Notes: generated by a model not told the origin, from the letters alone. A stretch of DNA of 64,000 nt from an uncultured Lachnospiraceae bacterium (GCA_934351925.1 CAKRJT010000010.1:34903-98902); one strand, 5' to 3'; positions 1 through 9,600 are shown, counted from the first letter of the stretch. Translations and numbers: made by a program.

Positions 1-330
1 CATTCCAAGCTCCGACATAAGCTCCTCAATCCAGATATCCAGATTTCCCGTCACCACATAGCAGCGCTCCCTGTTTCCGCGGATAAACTCCACAAGCTGC
101 TCATTTAAAGGAACTCCTGCAATAATGTTTCTCACCGTGCTCACCGGAATCTCTGAGAGCAGCTTCACTCTCTCAAGAAAGCTATGGTCAAACGGTATCT
201 CGCCTGCCATGGTTTTCTCAGTCAGTTCTCTCATCTGCTGCTCTTTATTTATCTTCACCGCTATCTCAGGCAGTATCTCCGCCTTTGTGATTGTTGCATC
301 AAGGTCGAACAAAAATACATATTCACTCAA
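1..330 (-). CDS. HAD-superfamily phosphatase, partial (N-terminal 110 residues; rest lies beyond base 1)
   Basis: The reading frame stays open from 330 to the window edge. It starts with TTG because GTAGGAGGG lies about 9 nt before it; the next ATG, ten bases further in, is too far from that site. The N-terminus reads LSEYVFLFDLDATITKAEIL, the HAD motif I (DxDxT/S) with both aspartates. A later hydrophobic strand ending in VVTGNLD matches motif II (S/T). This layout resembles the phosphoserine-phosphatase-like (SerB/HAD-IB) branch, but the substrate cannot be told from the fragment. It follows ssb on the same strand, but a strong terminator lies between them, so it probably has its own promoter. 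Confidence 0.75.
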   Translation of the reverse strand, partial: MSEYVFLFDLDATITKAEILPEIAVKINKEQQMRELTEKTMAGEIPFDHSFLERVKLLSEIPVSTVRNIIAGVPLNEQLVEFIRGNRERCYVVTGNLDIWIEELMSELGM

Positions 331-498
331 AAAAATAACCCTCCTACCTGTCAGGCGGATATCTGCAGATGAATCTTCAATCCTCTCAAATGCATACCCG
401 CTCATAACGCTCATAAATATGGCAATATATTTTAAATATTAACACGTTGCAGGCAAATGTGCAAGATAGCTTGAACTGTGCAGCGCACTATTTTACTA

Positions 499-539
499 TA
501 TAAAACACCCCGCAGGCACATTTTTCATGCCCGCGGGGT
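499..539 (-). terminator. Rho-independent terminator of ssb
   Basis: On the minus strand ACCCCGCGGGC pairs with GCCTGCGGGGT around a short A/T-rich loop and is followed by TTTTATA. It lies just downstream of the ssb stop codon. Confidence 0.8.
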
Positions 540-572
540 ACAAACCGCCTTCATCCACGCAGGAAATTCAGC

Positions 573-1217
573 TTATTCCTGCTCATCATCCTCATCTACA
601 CACTCAATTTTGCTTACAGAAACCTCGTAAGCCGTTCTCTTAATCTGGGTATCCTCATCAAGCTTCTTTGTATATTCCCTGCTCTGAACACGTCCCCATA
701 TGCGGATGTGCTCACCGATTTTGAAGCCCGCAGCATATCTTGCGTTACGTCCCCACGCAATGCAAGGTATGTAGTCCGACTTGCCATATGGACGGTTGAC
801 AGCGATAAGAATATCGGCAATCTCTCTTCCGAGAGGAGTCTTTCTGTATACAGGCGGCTTGCAGATATATCCGTCAAGAAATATCTGGTTCGTGTTGGTA
901 GCCTCCTGCGTCTCCTCCGCTACGGCAAATTCCCTTGCAAAGATGGAAAGTACAAGACGGTTGTGATTTTCCTCGTGGCGGTTATAGGAACGGAACTGCC
1001 CTGTAGCCTCGATAATCATTCCACGATAATCCTCCGTCACATCGACCAGCCTCTCAGAAACCATAAGCGGGATAATGTCCACGCTGTTGCTGAGTCGATT
1101 TACTGCGATGTCAACCATGTAAAATCCCTCCCCAAAGACCTCATGGCTGTAGGTGAAGTCTGATACTACCTCACCAATGATTGTTACCCTGTTGTTTTCA
1201 ATTACTTTGTCAAGCAT
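573..1217 (-). CDS. ssb: Single-stranded DNA-binding protein with two OB folds
   Basis: The product is 214 residues. The start at 1217 (MLDKVIENN) is chosen because GAAGGGAGAA precedes it; a longer frame to 1328 lacks family similarity. Two OB-fold-like halves are visible: residues 1-105 (NRVTIIGEVV... ATGQFRSYNR) and about 115-205 (IFLDGYICKPP, PYGKSDYIPCIAWGRNA, IRIWGRVQSREY), ending in an acidic tail (DEDDEQE). The second half is close to canonical bacterial SSB; the first is more diverged. Canonical SSBs have one OB fold per chain and act as tetramers, so two per chain suggest a functional dimer, as in Deinococcus/Thermus SSB. The acidic tail lacks the classical DDDIPF ending. Confidence 0.85.
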   Translation of the reverse strand: MLDKVIENNRVTIIGEVVSDFTYSHEVFGEGFYMVDIAVNRLSNSVDIIPLMVSERLVDVTEDYRGMIIEATGQFRSYNRHEENHNRLVLSIFAREFAVAEETQEATNTNQIFLDGYICKPPVYRKTPLGREIADILIAVNRPYGKSDYIPCIAWGRNARYAAGFKIGEHIRIWGRVQSREYTKKLDEDTQIKRTAYEVSVSKIECVDEDDEQE

Positions 1218-1457
1218 TCTTCTGTTTCTCCCTTCATTTTTGGCGGCACCACCACAGCAAAGTTTTTTCTCCACATCATGGTGATACTGTACGCCTGATA
1301 ATATCTTTATCCCTAAATATATATGCAAAATGTGTTCAAATATTCACGAAAACATTAAAAAAATATAAAAAATTTTTAAATCTGCATAAAAAATGCTCTG
1401 TCATACCGTATTTCTACATATTATATGTGAAAAGTGGGCAAATTTCTAAATCAGCAC

Positions 1458-1485
1458 TTGTTTTTATGAAAAAATGTGATAAACT
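1458..1485 (+). promoter_or_regulatory. Possible sigma-A promoter of typA
   Basis: TTGTTT and an extended -10, TGATAAACT, are 16 bp apart, about 60 bp before the typA start. The match is moderate. The 1218-1549 stretch between divergent ssb and typA is otherwise AT-rich and holds no gene that I can support. Confidence 0.35.
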
Positions 1486-1549
1486 AGTAAAGTTGAAAAT
1501 TAGGTTTACGTTTTTTAGGAGCGCCGGGGGCGCAGAAATGAGGAAATTT

Positions 1550-3385
1550 ATGAAAACAACCCGTAATGATGTCAGAAATATTGCGATTATCGCCCATGTA
1601 GACCATGGTAAGACAACATTAGTAGATGAGCTGTTAAAGCAGAGCGGAACTTTCCGCGCCAATCAGGAAGTGGCAGAGCGAGTAATGGATTCCAATGACA
1701 TAGAGCGTGAAAGAGGAATCACCATTCTTTCCAAGAACACTGCCGTATATTATAAGGATACTAAGATAAATATTATTGATACTCCGGGTCATGCCGATTT
1801 CGGTGGTGAGGTTGAGCGAGTTTTAAAGATGGTCAACGGTGTTATCCTCGTTGTCGACGCCTACGAGGGTGCCATGCCGCAGACAAAGTTCGTTTTAAGA
1901 AAAGCTCTTGAGATGGACCTCGATATAATCGTGTGTGTGAACAAGATTGACCGTCCGGAAGCGCGTCCTGACGAGGTTGTCGACGAGGTATTAGAGCTTC
2001 TCATGGATCTCAACGCAAACGACAAGCAGCTTGACTGTCCGTTCATTTTTGCATCTGCCAAGGCAGGCTTTGCAAAGTACAAGCTTGAGGACGAGTCAAA
2101 CGACATGACTCCTCTATTTGAGACAATTTTAAAGCATATCCCTGCCCCTGAGGGCGATCCTGATGCTGACCCGCAGATACTTATCAGCACAATCGACTAC
2201 AACGAGTATGTCGGAAGAATAGGTGTAGGCAAAATCGACAATGGTACAATCAAGGTTAATCAGGAGCTTATGTTAGTCAACCATCACAACCCTGATAAGA
2301 AGATGAAGGTCAAGATTGGCAAGCTCTACGAGTTCGAGGGCCTCAACAAGAAGGAGGTCAACGAGGCTACAATCGGTGCCATCGTTGCAATATCAGGTAT
2401 TGCCGAGCTTCACATCGGCGATACACTCACCTCGGTAACCAACCCTGTTGCAATTCCTTTCCAGAAGATTTCAGAGCCTACCATAGCCATGAACTTCATC
2501 GTAAATGACAGCCCTCTTGCAGGTAAGGAAGGCAAGTTCATCACCTCCCGTCATCTGCGTGACAGACTTTACCGTGAGCTTAACACCGATGTAAGCTTAA
2601 GAGTTGAAGATACGGAGACAACGGAAGCCTTCAAGGTGTCCGGACGTGGTGAGCTTCATCTTTCCGTTCTTATCGAGAACATGCGCCGTGAGGGCTATGA
2701 GTTCGCAGTAAGCAAGGCTGAGGTTCTCTACCACTTCGATGAGCGCGGCCAGAAGCTTGAGCCGATGGAGATTGCATACGTTGATGTTCCTGATGAGTTC
2801 TCCGGCACAGTTATCCAGAAGTTAAGCAACCGTAAGGGTGAGTTAAACGGCATGTCCCCTGCGAACGGCGGCTACACAAGACTTGAGTTCTCAATCCCTG
2901 CGCGTGGTCTTATCGGCTACAGAGGTGAATTCATGACTGATACCAAGGGTAATGGTATCTTAAATACAACCTTCGACGGCTATGGCCCATACAAGGGAGA
3001 CATCCAGTACCGTAAGCAGGGCTCCCTCATCGCGAGCGAGGCCGGCGAGACTGTAACCTACGGTCTTTACAATGCACAGGAGAGAGGTACTCTCTTCGTT
3101 GGTCCGGGCGAGCAGGTATACGGCGGAATGATAGTCGGCCAGAACGGCAAGGCTGAGGATATCGAGGTTAACGTATGTAAGAAGAAGCAGCTCACCAACA
3201 CACGTTCTTCAAGTGCTGATGAGGCTCTCCGTCTCACACCTCCTAGAGTATTAAGCCTTGAGCAGGCTCTTGAGTTCATCGACACAGACGAGCTTCTTGA
3301 GATTACACCTAAGAACCTTCGTATCCGCAAGAAGATTCTCGATGGTACGGCAAGATACCGCGCTAAGAAAAACGCATCCAACTAA
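1550..3385 (+). CDS. typA: Translational GTPase TypA/BipA
   Basis: This 611-residue, ribosome-associated GTPase of the EF-G/LepA family matches the usual TypA length. Domain I has G1 AHVDHGKTT (residues 14-22), the switch I/G2 region RERGITI, G3 DTPGHADF, G4 NKID and a G5-like SAKAG. Domains II and III follow, then the TypA-specific C-terminal domain (SNRKGELNGM, RGLIGYRGEF, TRSSSADEALRL). The start at 1550 is chosen because GAGGA lies 6-7 nt upstream; an in-frame ATG at 1538 (MRKF) is an alternative. The frame stays open upstream to 1181 but without family similarity. TypA helps ribosome assembly and adaptation to cold and other stress. The gene is monocistronic and ends at a strong terminator. 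Confidence 0.95.
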   Translation: MKTTRNDVRNIAIIAHVDHGKTTLVDELLKQSGTFRANQEVAERVMDSNDIERERGITILSKNTAVYYKDTKINIIDTPGHADFGGEVERVLKMVNGVILVVDAYEGAMPQTKFVLRKALEMDLDIIVCVNKIDRPEARPDEVVDEVLELLMDLNANDKQLDCPFIFASAKAGFAKYKLEDESNDMTPLFETILKHIPAPEGDPDADPQILISTIDYNEYVGRIGVGKIDNGTIKVNQELMLVNHHNPDKKMKVKIGKLYEFEGLNKKEVNEATIGAIVAISGIAELHIGDTLTSVTNPVAIPFQKISEPTIAMNFIVNDSPLAGKEGKFITSRHLRDRLYRELNTDVSLRVEDTETTEAFKVSGRGELHLSVLIENMRREGYEFAVSKAEVLYHFDERGQKLEPMEIAYVDVPDEFSGTVIQKLSNRKGELNGMSPANGGYTRLEFSIPARGLIGYRGEFMTDTKGNGILNTTFDGYGPYKGDIQYRKQGSLIASEAGETVTYGLYNAQERGTLFVGPGEQVYGGMIVGQNGKAEDIEVNVCKKKQLTNTRSSSADEALRLTPPRVLSLEQALEFIDTDELLEITPKNLRIRKKILDGTARYRAKKNASN

Positions 3386-3397
3386 ATAGAACAAGCT

Positions 3398-3430
3398 GTT
3401 TGGGACAGGGGTCATACCCCTGTCCCAAAC
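3398..3430 (+). terminator. Terminator of typA, shared with the end of the convergent protease gene
   Basis: A perfect 14-bp stem (GTTTGGGACAGGGG / CCCCTGTCCCAAAC) encloses the 5-nt loop TCATA and is followed on the plus strand by ACATTTTT. The loop contains the complement of the TGA stop codon of the convergent protease gene. Confidence 0.8.
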
Positions 3431-5205
3431 ACATTTTTCAGGCACAGTGCTCCCCAGCCTGTTCTCTTAGAGGGTACCGGTTCGCCGGGCAGATGTCTTG
3501 CCGTTCTTATAAGGTAAGCCTTCACCTTCTCACCGTACAGATATGGGTCGTTGCGGTTTACAATCCCCCACTGCATGAGAAGCGCCGCGCTTCCGCTCAC
3601 GAACGGCACCGCCATCGATGTCCCGCTCCTTACCGTGTAGCCGCCATTCACCGCCGTTGAGACAATATCCACCCCGGGCGCCACGATGTCAGGCTTGATG
3701 CTGTCGTTAATTCTCGTGTAGCCTCTCCCGGAAAAATCGGCGTAGGCGTCGGTTCTTGAATTGTAGGCACCGACAGTTATCACCTTGCCGGCCGCTGATG
3801 GAACCGTGAGTGTTGTCTCCTCCGAAGGTCTGAAAAATCTTGTATCCTCATTGAGTGCCGCACTCTCCTGAAGCCACAGATCATATCTTCCATCCACAAT
3901 TCTTACCGGAGTCAGCACAATTCTCCACACACCCGGCGTGACATATCCACCGGACGGCACAAGCTCAAAATATATCTGCTGATAACGGCTGTACGGCGTC
4001 GGCTGTCCATAATATACATACACCTGCGTATTGTCAAGACTCAACCTGTCCGCCCCGTATGTTCTCAAATTTCCGCTCCGCTCCCCGGACGGTGCAATAA
4101 GCTCCACGCCATACTCATCCGAATAATTTTTCCATAATTGCAGATTAAAGCCCGGTTCATACTCTCCAACCGCAAGCTCCACATCCTCGGTCTGTCTGCC
4201 GCTAAGCATGCCTGACGCATGTATTCCGTTTCCTGCCTCATTTCCGCTGCCACAGACAATCACATTCTTCCAGACATCCGAAGCGGCGTCAAGGTAGGTC
4301 GAAAGCAGGTCGGTGCCATCGTGGGAGCCTTGATTGTTACCGAAGCTCAAGTTGATTACAACAGGCTTTCCGGCTCTCTGTGCCTCCATTATACAGTAAT
4401 TGACCGCCTCCATAAGCCTTGTTGTCCGCGGAAACTGTCTCTGCTCACTGTCCCCCAGCTTGACAATGATAAGCTCACTTTCAAATGCCACCCCACGAAA
4501 TGAACCTGCCATACCCTGACCGTTTCCTGCCACAATCCCGGTCACAAAGGTTCCATGTCCTGAATAGTCGCGGGATAAATTCATGCTTCTTAGTGCCGCT
4601 TCATCACCAGACAGTGCAAGATTTATAACATCACGATTGTACTCCGTACCCACAGCATAGCCCTCAGGCGGGGCATACCCTGAACTTTCAGGCGTGACCG
4701 TCTGATCCCATAATTTAAGTATCCTCGTTGAGCCGTCCGGATTTCTGAAGTCTGCGTTTTTCCAGTCAATTCCGCTGTCGATAATGGCTGCAAGCACTCC
4801 TTCTCCGCTCAGGCTGTATGGTTCGTTCCAAGCATAGTATACGCATGAGCGCTCCAATGCCTGCCGGTCTGAAAAAAACAGCCTGTGCGGCTTTTCGATA
4901 TATACAACCTCAGCACAATCGGCAAATTCATTGATATGCTCCTGCGGCAGGGTAACTATGGCATATCCGCCAAGAAGCACCACCGCACCTGCTCCATACC
5001 TCTTTGCCACAGACTGTATATCGCCGGTATATTTCACAATAAGCTCCCAGGTATTACTGCCGGAATCATAGCCCGTATACAGCCCGCTATCAGCCGCCAC
5101 ACGCCCATACCCCATATCAAGTGCCAGATTCAGGTCATTCGCAAGCTTCTGGCTGTTTTCCTGCTCCCTGATACCATCCGCAGGCTTTCCAATACCATTG
5201 TCCAT
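3412..5205 (-). CDS. S8-family subtilisin-like serine protease with a CspB-type prodomain
   Basis: The product is 597 residues with no signal peptide. Residues 45-115 (TWELIVKYTGD, GYAIVTLPQEHI, VVYIEKPHRLFF) resemble the CspB germination-protease prodomain. The catalytic triad is intact: Asp in AAIIDSGID (about residue 145), His in DYSGHGTFVTGIVAG (about 216) and Ser in GTSMAVPFVSGSA (about 530). A long insertion of about 150 residues lies before the Ser block, as in Csp proteases. The family cleaves the germination hydrolase SleC in Clostridium, but many Lachnospiraceae copies have unknown targets. The start at 5205 has GGTGGGTG upstream. The upstream inverted repeat and candidate pheromone locus suggest, by inference only, peptide-regulated expression. 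The stop codon lies inside the typA terminator loop. Confidence 0.85.
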   Translation of the reverse strand: MDNGIGKPADGIREQENSQKLANDLNLALDMGYGRVAADSGLYTGYDSGSNTWELIVKYTGDIQSVAKRYGAGAVVLLGGYAIVTLPQEHINEFADCAEVVYIEKPHRLFFSDRQALERSCVYYAWNEPYSLSGEGVLAAIIDSGIDWKNADFRNPDGSTRILKLWDQTVTPESSGYAPPEGYAVGTEYNRDVINLALSGDEAALRSMNLSRDYSGHGTFVTGIVAGNGQGMAGSFRGVAFESELIIVKLGDSEQRQFPRTTRLMEAVNYCIMEAQRAGKPVVINLSFGNNQGSHDGTDLLSTYLDAASDVWKNVIVCGSGNEAGNGIHASGMLSGRQTEDVELAVGEYEPGFNLQLWKNYSDEYGVELIAPSGERSGNLRTYGADRLSLDNTQVYVYYGQPTPYSRYQQIYFELVPSGGYVTPGVWRIVLTPVRIVDGRYDLWLQESAALNEDTRFFRPSEETTLTVPSAAGKVITVGAYNSRTDAYADFSGRGYTRINDSIKPDIVAPGVDIVSTAVNGGYTVRSGTSMAVPFVSGSAALLMQWGIVNRNDPYLYGEKVKAYLIRTARHLPGEPVPSKRTGWGALCLKNVFGTGV

Positions 5206-5365
5206 ATCATAACACCCACCATTTTTCTATAATGATTATTCAAAAATCTCCTGATACATTCGCAAAAACTTTTTCTCCATTTTCTATATATTCCACCTGA
5301 TAGATATAATCGGCAATAAAATACAGACATTATCAAAAACATAACCGACTTAAAAGAAGAAGCAG

Positions 5366-5371
5366 ATTATA
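5366..5371 (-). promoter_or_regulatory. -10 box (TATAAT) of a protease promoter with no clear -35
   Basis: A perfect TATAAT sits 19 bp from the edge of the 5391-5436 inverted repeat. The -35 region is poor, which fits an activator-dependent promoter. It would give a leader of about 155 nt ahead of the protease gene. Confidence 0.4.
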
Positions 5372-5390
5372 CTACTTTCCCCCTATAAAT

Positions 5391-5436
5391 AACATAGCAT
5401 ATCACGGAAATAAAAATTACCATGATATGCTATGTT
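5391..5436. promoter_or_regulatory. 14-bp perfect inverted repeat between divergent promoters; candidate operator
   Basis: AACATAGCATATCA and TGATATGCTATGTT form perfect 14-bp arms 18 bp apart. The repeat is centred almost exactly between a minus-strand -10 at 5366-5371 and a plus-strand -10 at 5459-5464. No T-tract follows either arm, so an operator is preferred to a terminator. The rest of 5206-5565 holds leader sequence and no other gene that I can support. Confidence 0.5.
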
Positions 5437-5464
5437 TGTATTACCTATATTAGTTTACTATGAT
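5436..5464 (+). promoter_or_regulatory. Candidate promoter of the short peptide gene
   Basis: TTGTAT (weak -35) and TATGAT (good -10) are 17 bp apart. The -35 abuts the 5391-5436 inverted repeat. Transcription would begin near 5471 and pass a hairpin at 5469-5494 (GGAAGCTG / CAGCTTCC) before the peptide start at 5566. Confidence 0.4.
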
Positions 5465-5565
5465 GCATGGAAGCTGATTTATGAGACAGCTTCCGGTTTT
5501 CTGAACATGTTTTGTACTGCCACCTGCCAGGGCATTATGAGACAGACTAATACGAAGGAGGTTAC

Positions 5566-5622
5566 ATGATTTTTAATTCTATCATCTTTTTTAATTTTCT
5601 TGAAATCATGTGGGACTGCTGA
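5566..5622 (+). CDS. 18-residue hydrophobic peptide, candidate Rgg/SHP-like pheromone precursor
   Basis: A strong Shine-Dalgarno sequence (GAAGGAGG) lies 5 nt before an ATG that encodes MIFNSIIFFNFLEIMWDC and stops at TGA. The gene converges on the RRNPP-type regulator gene and overlaps its last 17 bp. In streptococci, shp pheromone genes are often convergent with, and overlap, their rgg regulator; they encode 20-30 residue hydrophobic peptides whose mature C-terminus often starts at Asp or Glu. Here the C-terminal EIMWDC carries a Glu and a Trp. The call rests on ribosome site, size, hydrophobicity and position, not homology. It could be a chance ORF, but a match of this quality to the ribosome-site consensus at this location is unlikely by chance. 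Confidence 0.55.
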   Translation: MIFNSIIFFNFLEIMWDC

Positions 5623-6544
5623 TTTTCGGCACGCATATACATTCAAGATCCCTGTTATATAATTCAAGCAGATAGGAGCGCAGTTTCATGGCATCATCCT
5701 CAAATCCCATATTTTTGAACATAATATAGGCGCTTATGTACTCACCGATTACCTCCTCTTCACCGCAGCCCATGCTCTGAAGAACCGTCGCCCGGCAGCA
5801 GCACAGGAACGGGAGCATTCTGATTTTTCCGGTCTTTATGCATGCCTCCCGCCCTATTCTTATATATTCGTCCGCTTCTTCAAAGCGATGCTGTTCGTTG
5901 AGCCATTTTGCGAGATTGCACAGTATCATCGGGTATCTGAAGCTTTCAACCCCGATTGTGGAATATTGCTCGCGCAGAGCATCAGTGAGATTAAGCAGAA
6001 GATTAAGTGCTACGATATTCTTTTTGCTCCACCAATATGAAACAGCCATCACGTTAATGATATTAACTTCCATATCAGTCAAAAAATATCTTATTCTCTT
6101 TGATTTATCAAAATGCGGACAGGTGTACCTGATTGCTTCCTCGGTCATCGCGATAGCTGTTTCATACTGCTTGTCCTCAAAGCACGCCTTTATAGCCTTT
6201 ATCCCGCACAGGAACTGTTTTCTGAACTTATTCTTGTGCATACAGTCCTCATGCTTCATCACATACTCATATGCCTGTACATATTTTCGTTGTACAATAA
6301 GTTCTTCGGCATCACGGCTTATCCTGTAAAATCTATGTTCATCCTCCGAGACAAACGACAAATAGCTGCTGCCCTCCAGCCCCAATCTGTCAAGCAGCGC
6401 CATGGCTTTTTCCATCGAAGGTGTCTGTTCGTTGTGCTCTATCCTCGATAAAGTGCTCACCGCACATATTCCAAAGCACAATTCCTCCTGTGATATCCTG
6501 TGTTTCTCACGCTCATTTTTTATAACCGAGCCCACCATATACAT
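5606..6544 (-). CDS. Rgg/RRNPP-type HTH transcriptional regulator with TPR-like domain
   Basis: The 312-residue protein has an XRE helix-turn-helix at residues 5-60 (KNEREKHRISQEELC, STLSRIEHNEQTPS). The rest is all-helical and TPR-like, as in Rgg, PlcR and ComR, which bind short signalling peptides in the TPR groove. The ATG at 6544 follows AAAAGGAGAAATG; a second ATG two codons in is possible. The gene's 3' end overlaps the convergent peptide gene at 5566-5622, and the divergent promoter region with its inverted repeat lies beyond that. I infer that it binds the peptide and acts on those promoters; its targets are not shown by the sequence. Confidence 0.8.
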   Translation of the reverse strand: MYMVGSVIKNEREKHRISQEELCFGICAVSTLSRIEHNEQTPSMEKAMALLDRLGLEGSSYLSFVSEDEHRFYRISRDAEELIVQRKYVQAYEYVMKHEDCMHKNKFRKQFLCGIKAIKACFEDKQYETAIAMTEEAIRYTCPHFDKSKRIRYFLTDMEVNIINVMAVSYWWSKKNIVALNLLLNLTDALREQYSTIGVESFRYPMILCNLAKWLNEQHRFEEADEYIRIGREACIKTGKIRMLPFLCCCRATVLQSMGCGEEEVIGEYISAYIMFKNMGFEDDAMKLRSYLLELYNRDLECICVPKISSPT

Positions 6545-6640
6545 GATACATTTCTCCTTTTCGTATTTAGTTCGCTTTCATCCCATTTTTCCGAAAAGAA
6601 AAGCATATCAAATATTTGTACAAAAAACCATACAAGCTAG

Positions 6641-9600
6641 TTACAGTTTTATTTCACGACTAACAGAAACTGAATAGATTACACACTCCCTGACCTTCAC
6701 GCCGCTTATCTGTTCCACTGCGTCGGCGTACAGCTTTAGCTGTTTTTCATAGCGCTTTACAAGTATATCGCGCGCATTGTCAGGCTCGACATGGTCTGTC
6801 TTATAGTCCACTATCACGAACTGCCCGTCCTCCTCGAAGCAGCAGTCAAGGATACCCTGAACCATAACTATATCCTCACAGCCGGCATACTCCTGCTTTA
6901 TCATATACGCCGGAAAGCCTGTTATAAACTGTCTCTCCCGGTACATTCTCCCCGTCAGCGCTGCCTTTTTCATTCTCCTGCCAAGCTGTGTGTTCAAAAA
7001 TTCCACAAAACGCTTAGGATTTACCAGACGCTCGTACTCCTCATCAATCCTGCCCGTCAATACAAGCCCATGAATGAACTCCCTGACAGACTTCACATCG
7101 GGGTTCACCTCATAGTCAAACAGCTCAAATATCTTATGGTAGGCATTTCCCCTGAGAGCTCCGCCATTCTTCTCCGGCTCGGCGCTGTCCTGCATCGCGG
7201 GCTTATGCTTTTCAAGCTGTACAAGATGTACTGTCTCTTCGTCAGCTTCCTCGATTTTCTCGTGCTTTAGCTCGGATACGGAGAATTTACCCGGAAGATG
7301 AACGGCAGCCTCATGCGCATATTCAAAATTAAAGCGCTTCCTGAATACCTCCGCGGCGGCTTCGTCCCATACAGCCGGTGAATATATCCCCTCTTTTCCT
7401 GCGGAATCATACTCAAGCCCTCCCGCAGCGCCAATTTTTCCAACAGCCCTCACCACCTCAAGCCTCAGCCTCGCCCTTGTAACCTTCTTAAAGAACACCG
7501 GGGCTGCAAGGTCAAGGTAGTTCGTTGAGCCATAGACGTAGCCGTAATCGCCGCCCGCCGTCTCAGCCCTTCTCTTCCAGCCCTCAACCGCAGCGTCGGC
7601 ACTCTTTACGCTGCCGACCAGAATCAGCTTCTCGACAGCTCGGGTCAGGGCAACATAGAGCACCCTGAGCTCCTCTCCGATGGCATTGACCTTGAGGCTC
7701 TCAGCCATGGCTTTCTTGTGGAAGCTCTTCTTTCTGACGCGAAGCTTTGTGTCGACCATGTCAAGTCCGACACCGAATTTCACATGGAAGTTCACTCTCT
7801 CCGCGGCATCCCTGAGATTGTATTTCTTCTCCATGTCCGCCACAAACACTATCGGGAACTCAAGACCCTTGCTCTTATGGATACTCATTATCCTCACGAC
7901 ATCGTCGTTCTCTGACATGGTGTCAGCCTCTCCCATGTCCACCTCATATTTCTGTATCTTGTCTATGTATCTCAAGAAATTAAACAGACCGTGAAAGCTG
8001 GTTTTCTCATACTCGGCAGCCTTATCTACAAGCATGTCGAGGTTAGCCATTCTGCGCCTGCCGTTTTTCTTTGACGCAGCGTAGACTATATACTCCGTGC
8101 TGTATATGAGCTCCTTTATAAGCTCATGTATCGGCATATACGACGCCTTTTCCCTGTAATTATCAAGAAAGCGCAAAAAGTCCTGAAGCCTTTTTACAAG
8201 CCCCGCATCACTTTTCTCTTTGTCCTCCCCGTGTGAATAATCCACCACAGCAGAGTATAAGTCCGTGTCGGGGGAAAAATTCTTGATAAGTGCAAGCTCC
8301 TGTGCCGTGAGATAACAGAAATATGACCGCAGCGCACCCGCGAGAGCTATATCCTGTCTCGGGTTGTCGATAACCCTCAGAATATTCAATATCTCCACAA
8401 TCTCTGCCGCGCTGAAATACCCATAGGCGGTGCTGCACACGGCAGGAATACCGGCATTGTTTAACACATTGGCATACTCCGGTCCGGCTACATTGGCACT
8501 CCTTAACAGTATCACAATATCCTTGTAGGCTGCCCTTCTGTACCCGCCGTTTCCTCCGTCAAGGTTTTCGTCCCATATAAGCTGCGGCTCACTTTCGGTT
8601 AGTTTCTTTATCCTTGCCGCAATCGCCTCCGCCTCAAGCTCACGCTTGCCCTTCTCCTCGTCCTGCACAGCCTCTTCGGTATCATCTGCCGCATCCTGTT
8701 CAGACTCCTGCGTTTTTAGAAGAATATCATCGACAGAACAGAGCATGAGTTCAACCGCATCGCTGTCCTCAGATATGCCTTCAGCACCGGCAAAACTCTT
8801 TCCGGGTACAAGCTGCGCGTCCGTATCATACTCAACGCCGCCCAAATCAGCATGCATTATATCGGCAAATATATCATTCACCGCATACAGCACATTCGCC
8901 CTGCTTCGAAAGTTTCTGTGCAGGCATATGAGGGCGTTCACAGCGTCCTGTTTTTCCTCGTAGGTGTTATATTTTTCGAGAAAAATTCCCGGGTCAGCCT
9001 GCCTGAAGCTGTAGATGCTCTGCTTTATGTCGCCCACCATGAATATGTTGTTTCCACGCGATACCGCCGTGAGAATGAGCTCCTGAACCATGTTGCTGTC
9101 CTGATACTCGTCGATGTATATCTCCTCATACAGAGTCTGTAACTCCTTCGCCGCGTGAGTAAATTCACCGTCCGCGCGCAGCACCCTGAGAGCAAGATGC
9201 TCCACATCAGAGAAGCTCAATATGTTGTTCCCGCTCTTTTGCTCTGCGTACCTCTGCGTGAAGGTCAGCACCAAATCTATAAATGCTTTTGCCGACGCAC
9301 CCATGTACCTTATCATATCGACATTCTGCTCTGACGACCAGAAAAGCAGCTCCTCCGACATTCTCCCGACGCTCTTCTTTACCCTGTCACGCAGAGCCTT
9401 TGCGCGGTTTTTCAATTCCTCGTCCGCGTCCTTAGGTGCGTTGGCAAGCCTGTCAAACTTAAAACCAATTCTCTGCCTCAGCTCATTGTAGGTGCCGGAA
9501 TTGTATGCCGCCTCAAAATATGCGAGGTCACTGTTAAACGTCGGCAGATATTTTTCTATTCCGCCCTCACCTTCAAGCTGCTCTATCATGTCCCTGTACT

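Noticed and set aside
1181..1549. N-terminal extension of typA by up to 123 residues
   Set aside because: No family similarity and no ribosome site; it runs through the typA promoter and into ssb.
5130..5342. 70-codon minus-strand frame in the protease leader
   Set aside because: No ribosome site, and it overlaps the start of the protease gene in another frame.
5469..5494. Hairpin GGAAGCTG/CAGCTTCC as a terminator
   Set aside because: The following T-tract is too weak (GGTTTTCTG); it is better read as part of the peptide leader.
5479..5667. 62-codon minus-strand frame near the peptide locus
   Set aside because: It would start with TTG without a ribosome site and mostly overlaps the regulator gene in another frame; the plus-strand 18-codon gene has far better support.
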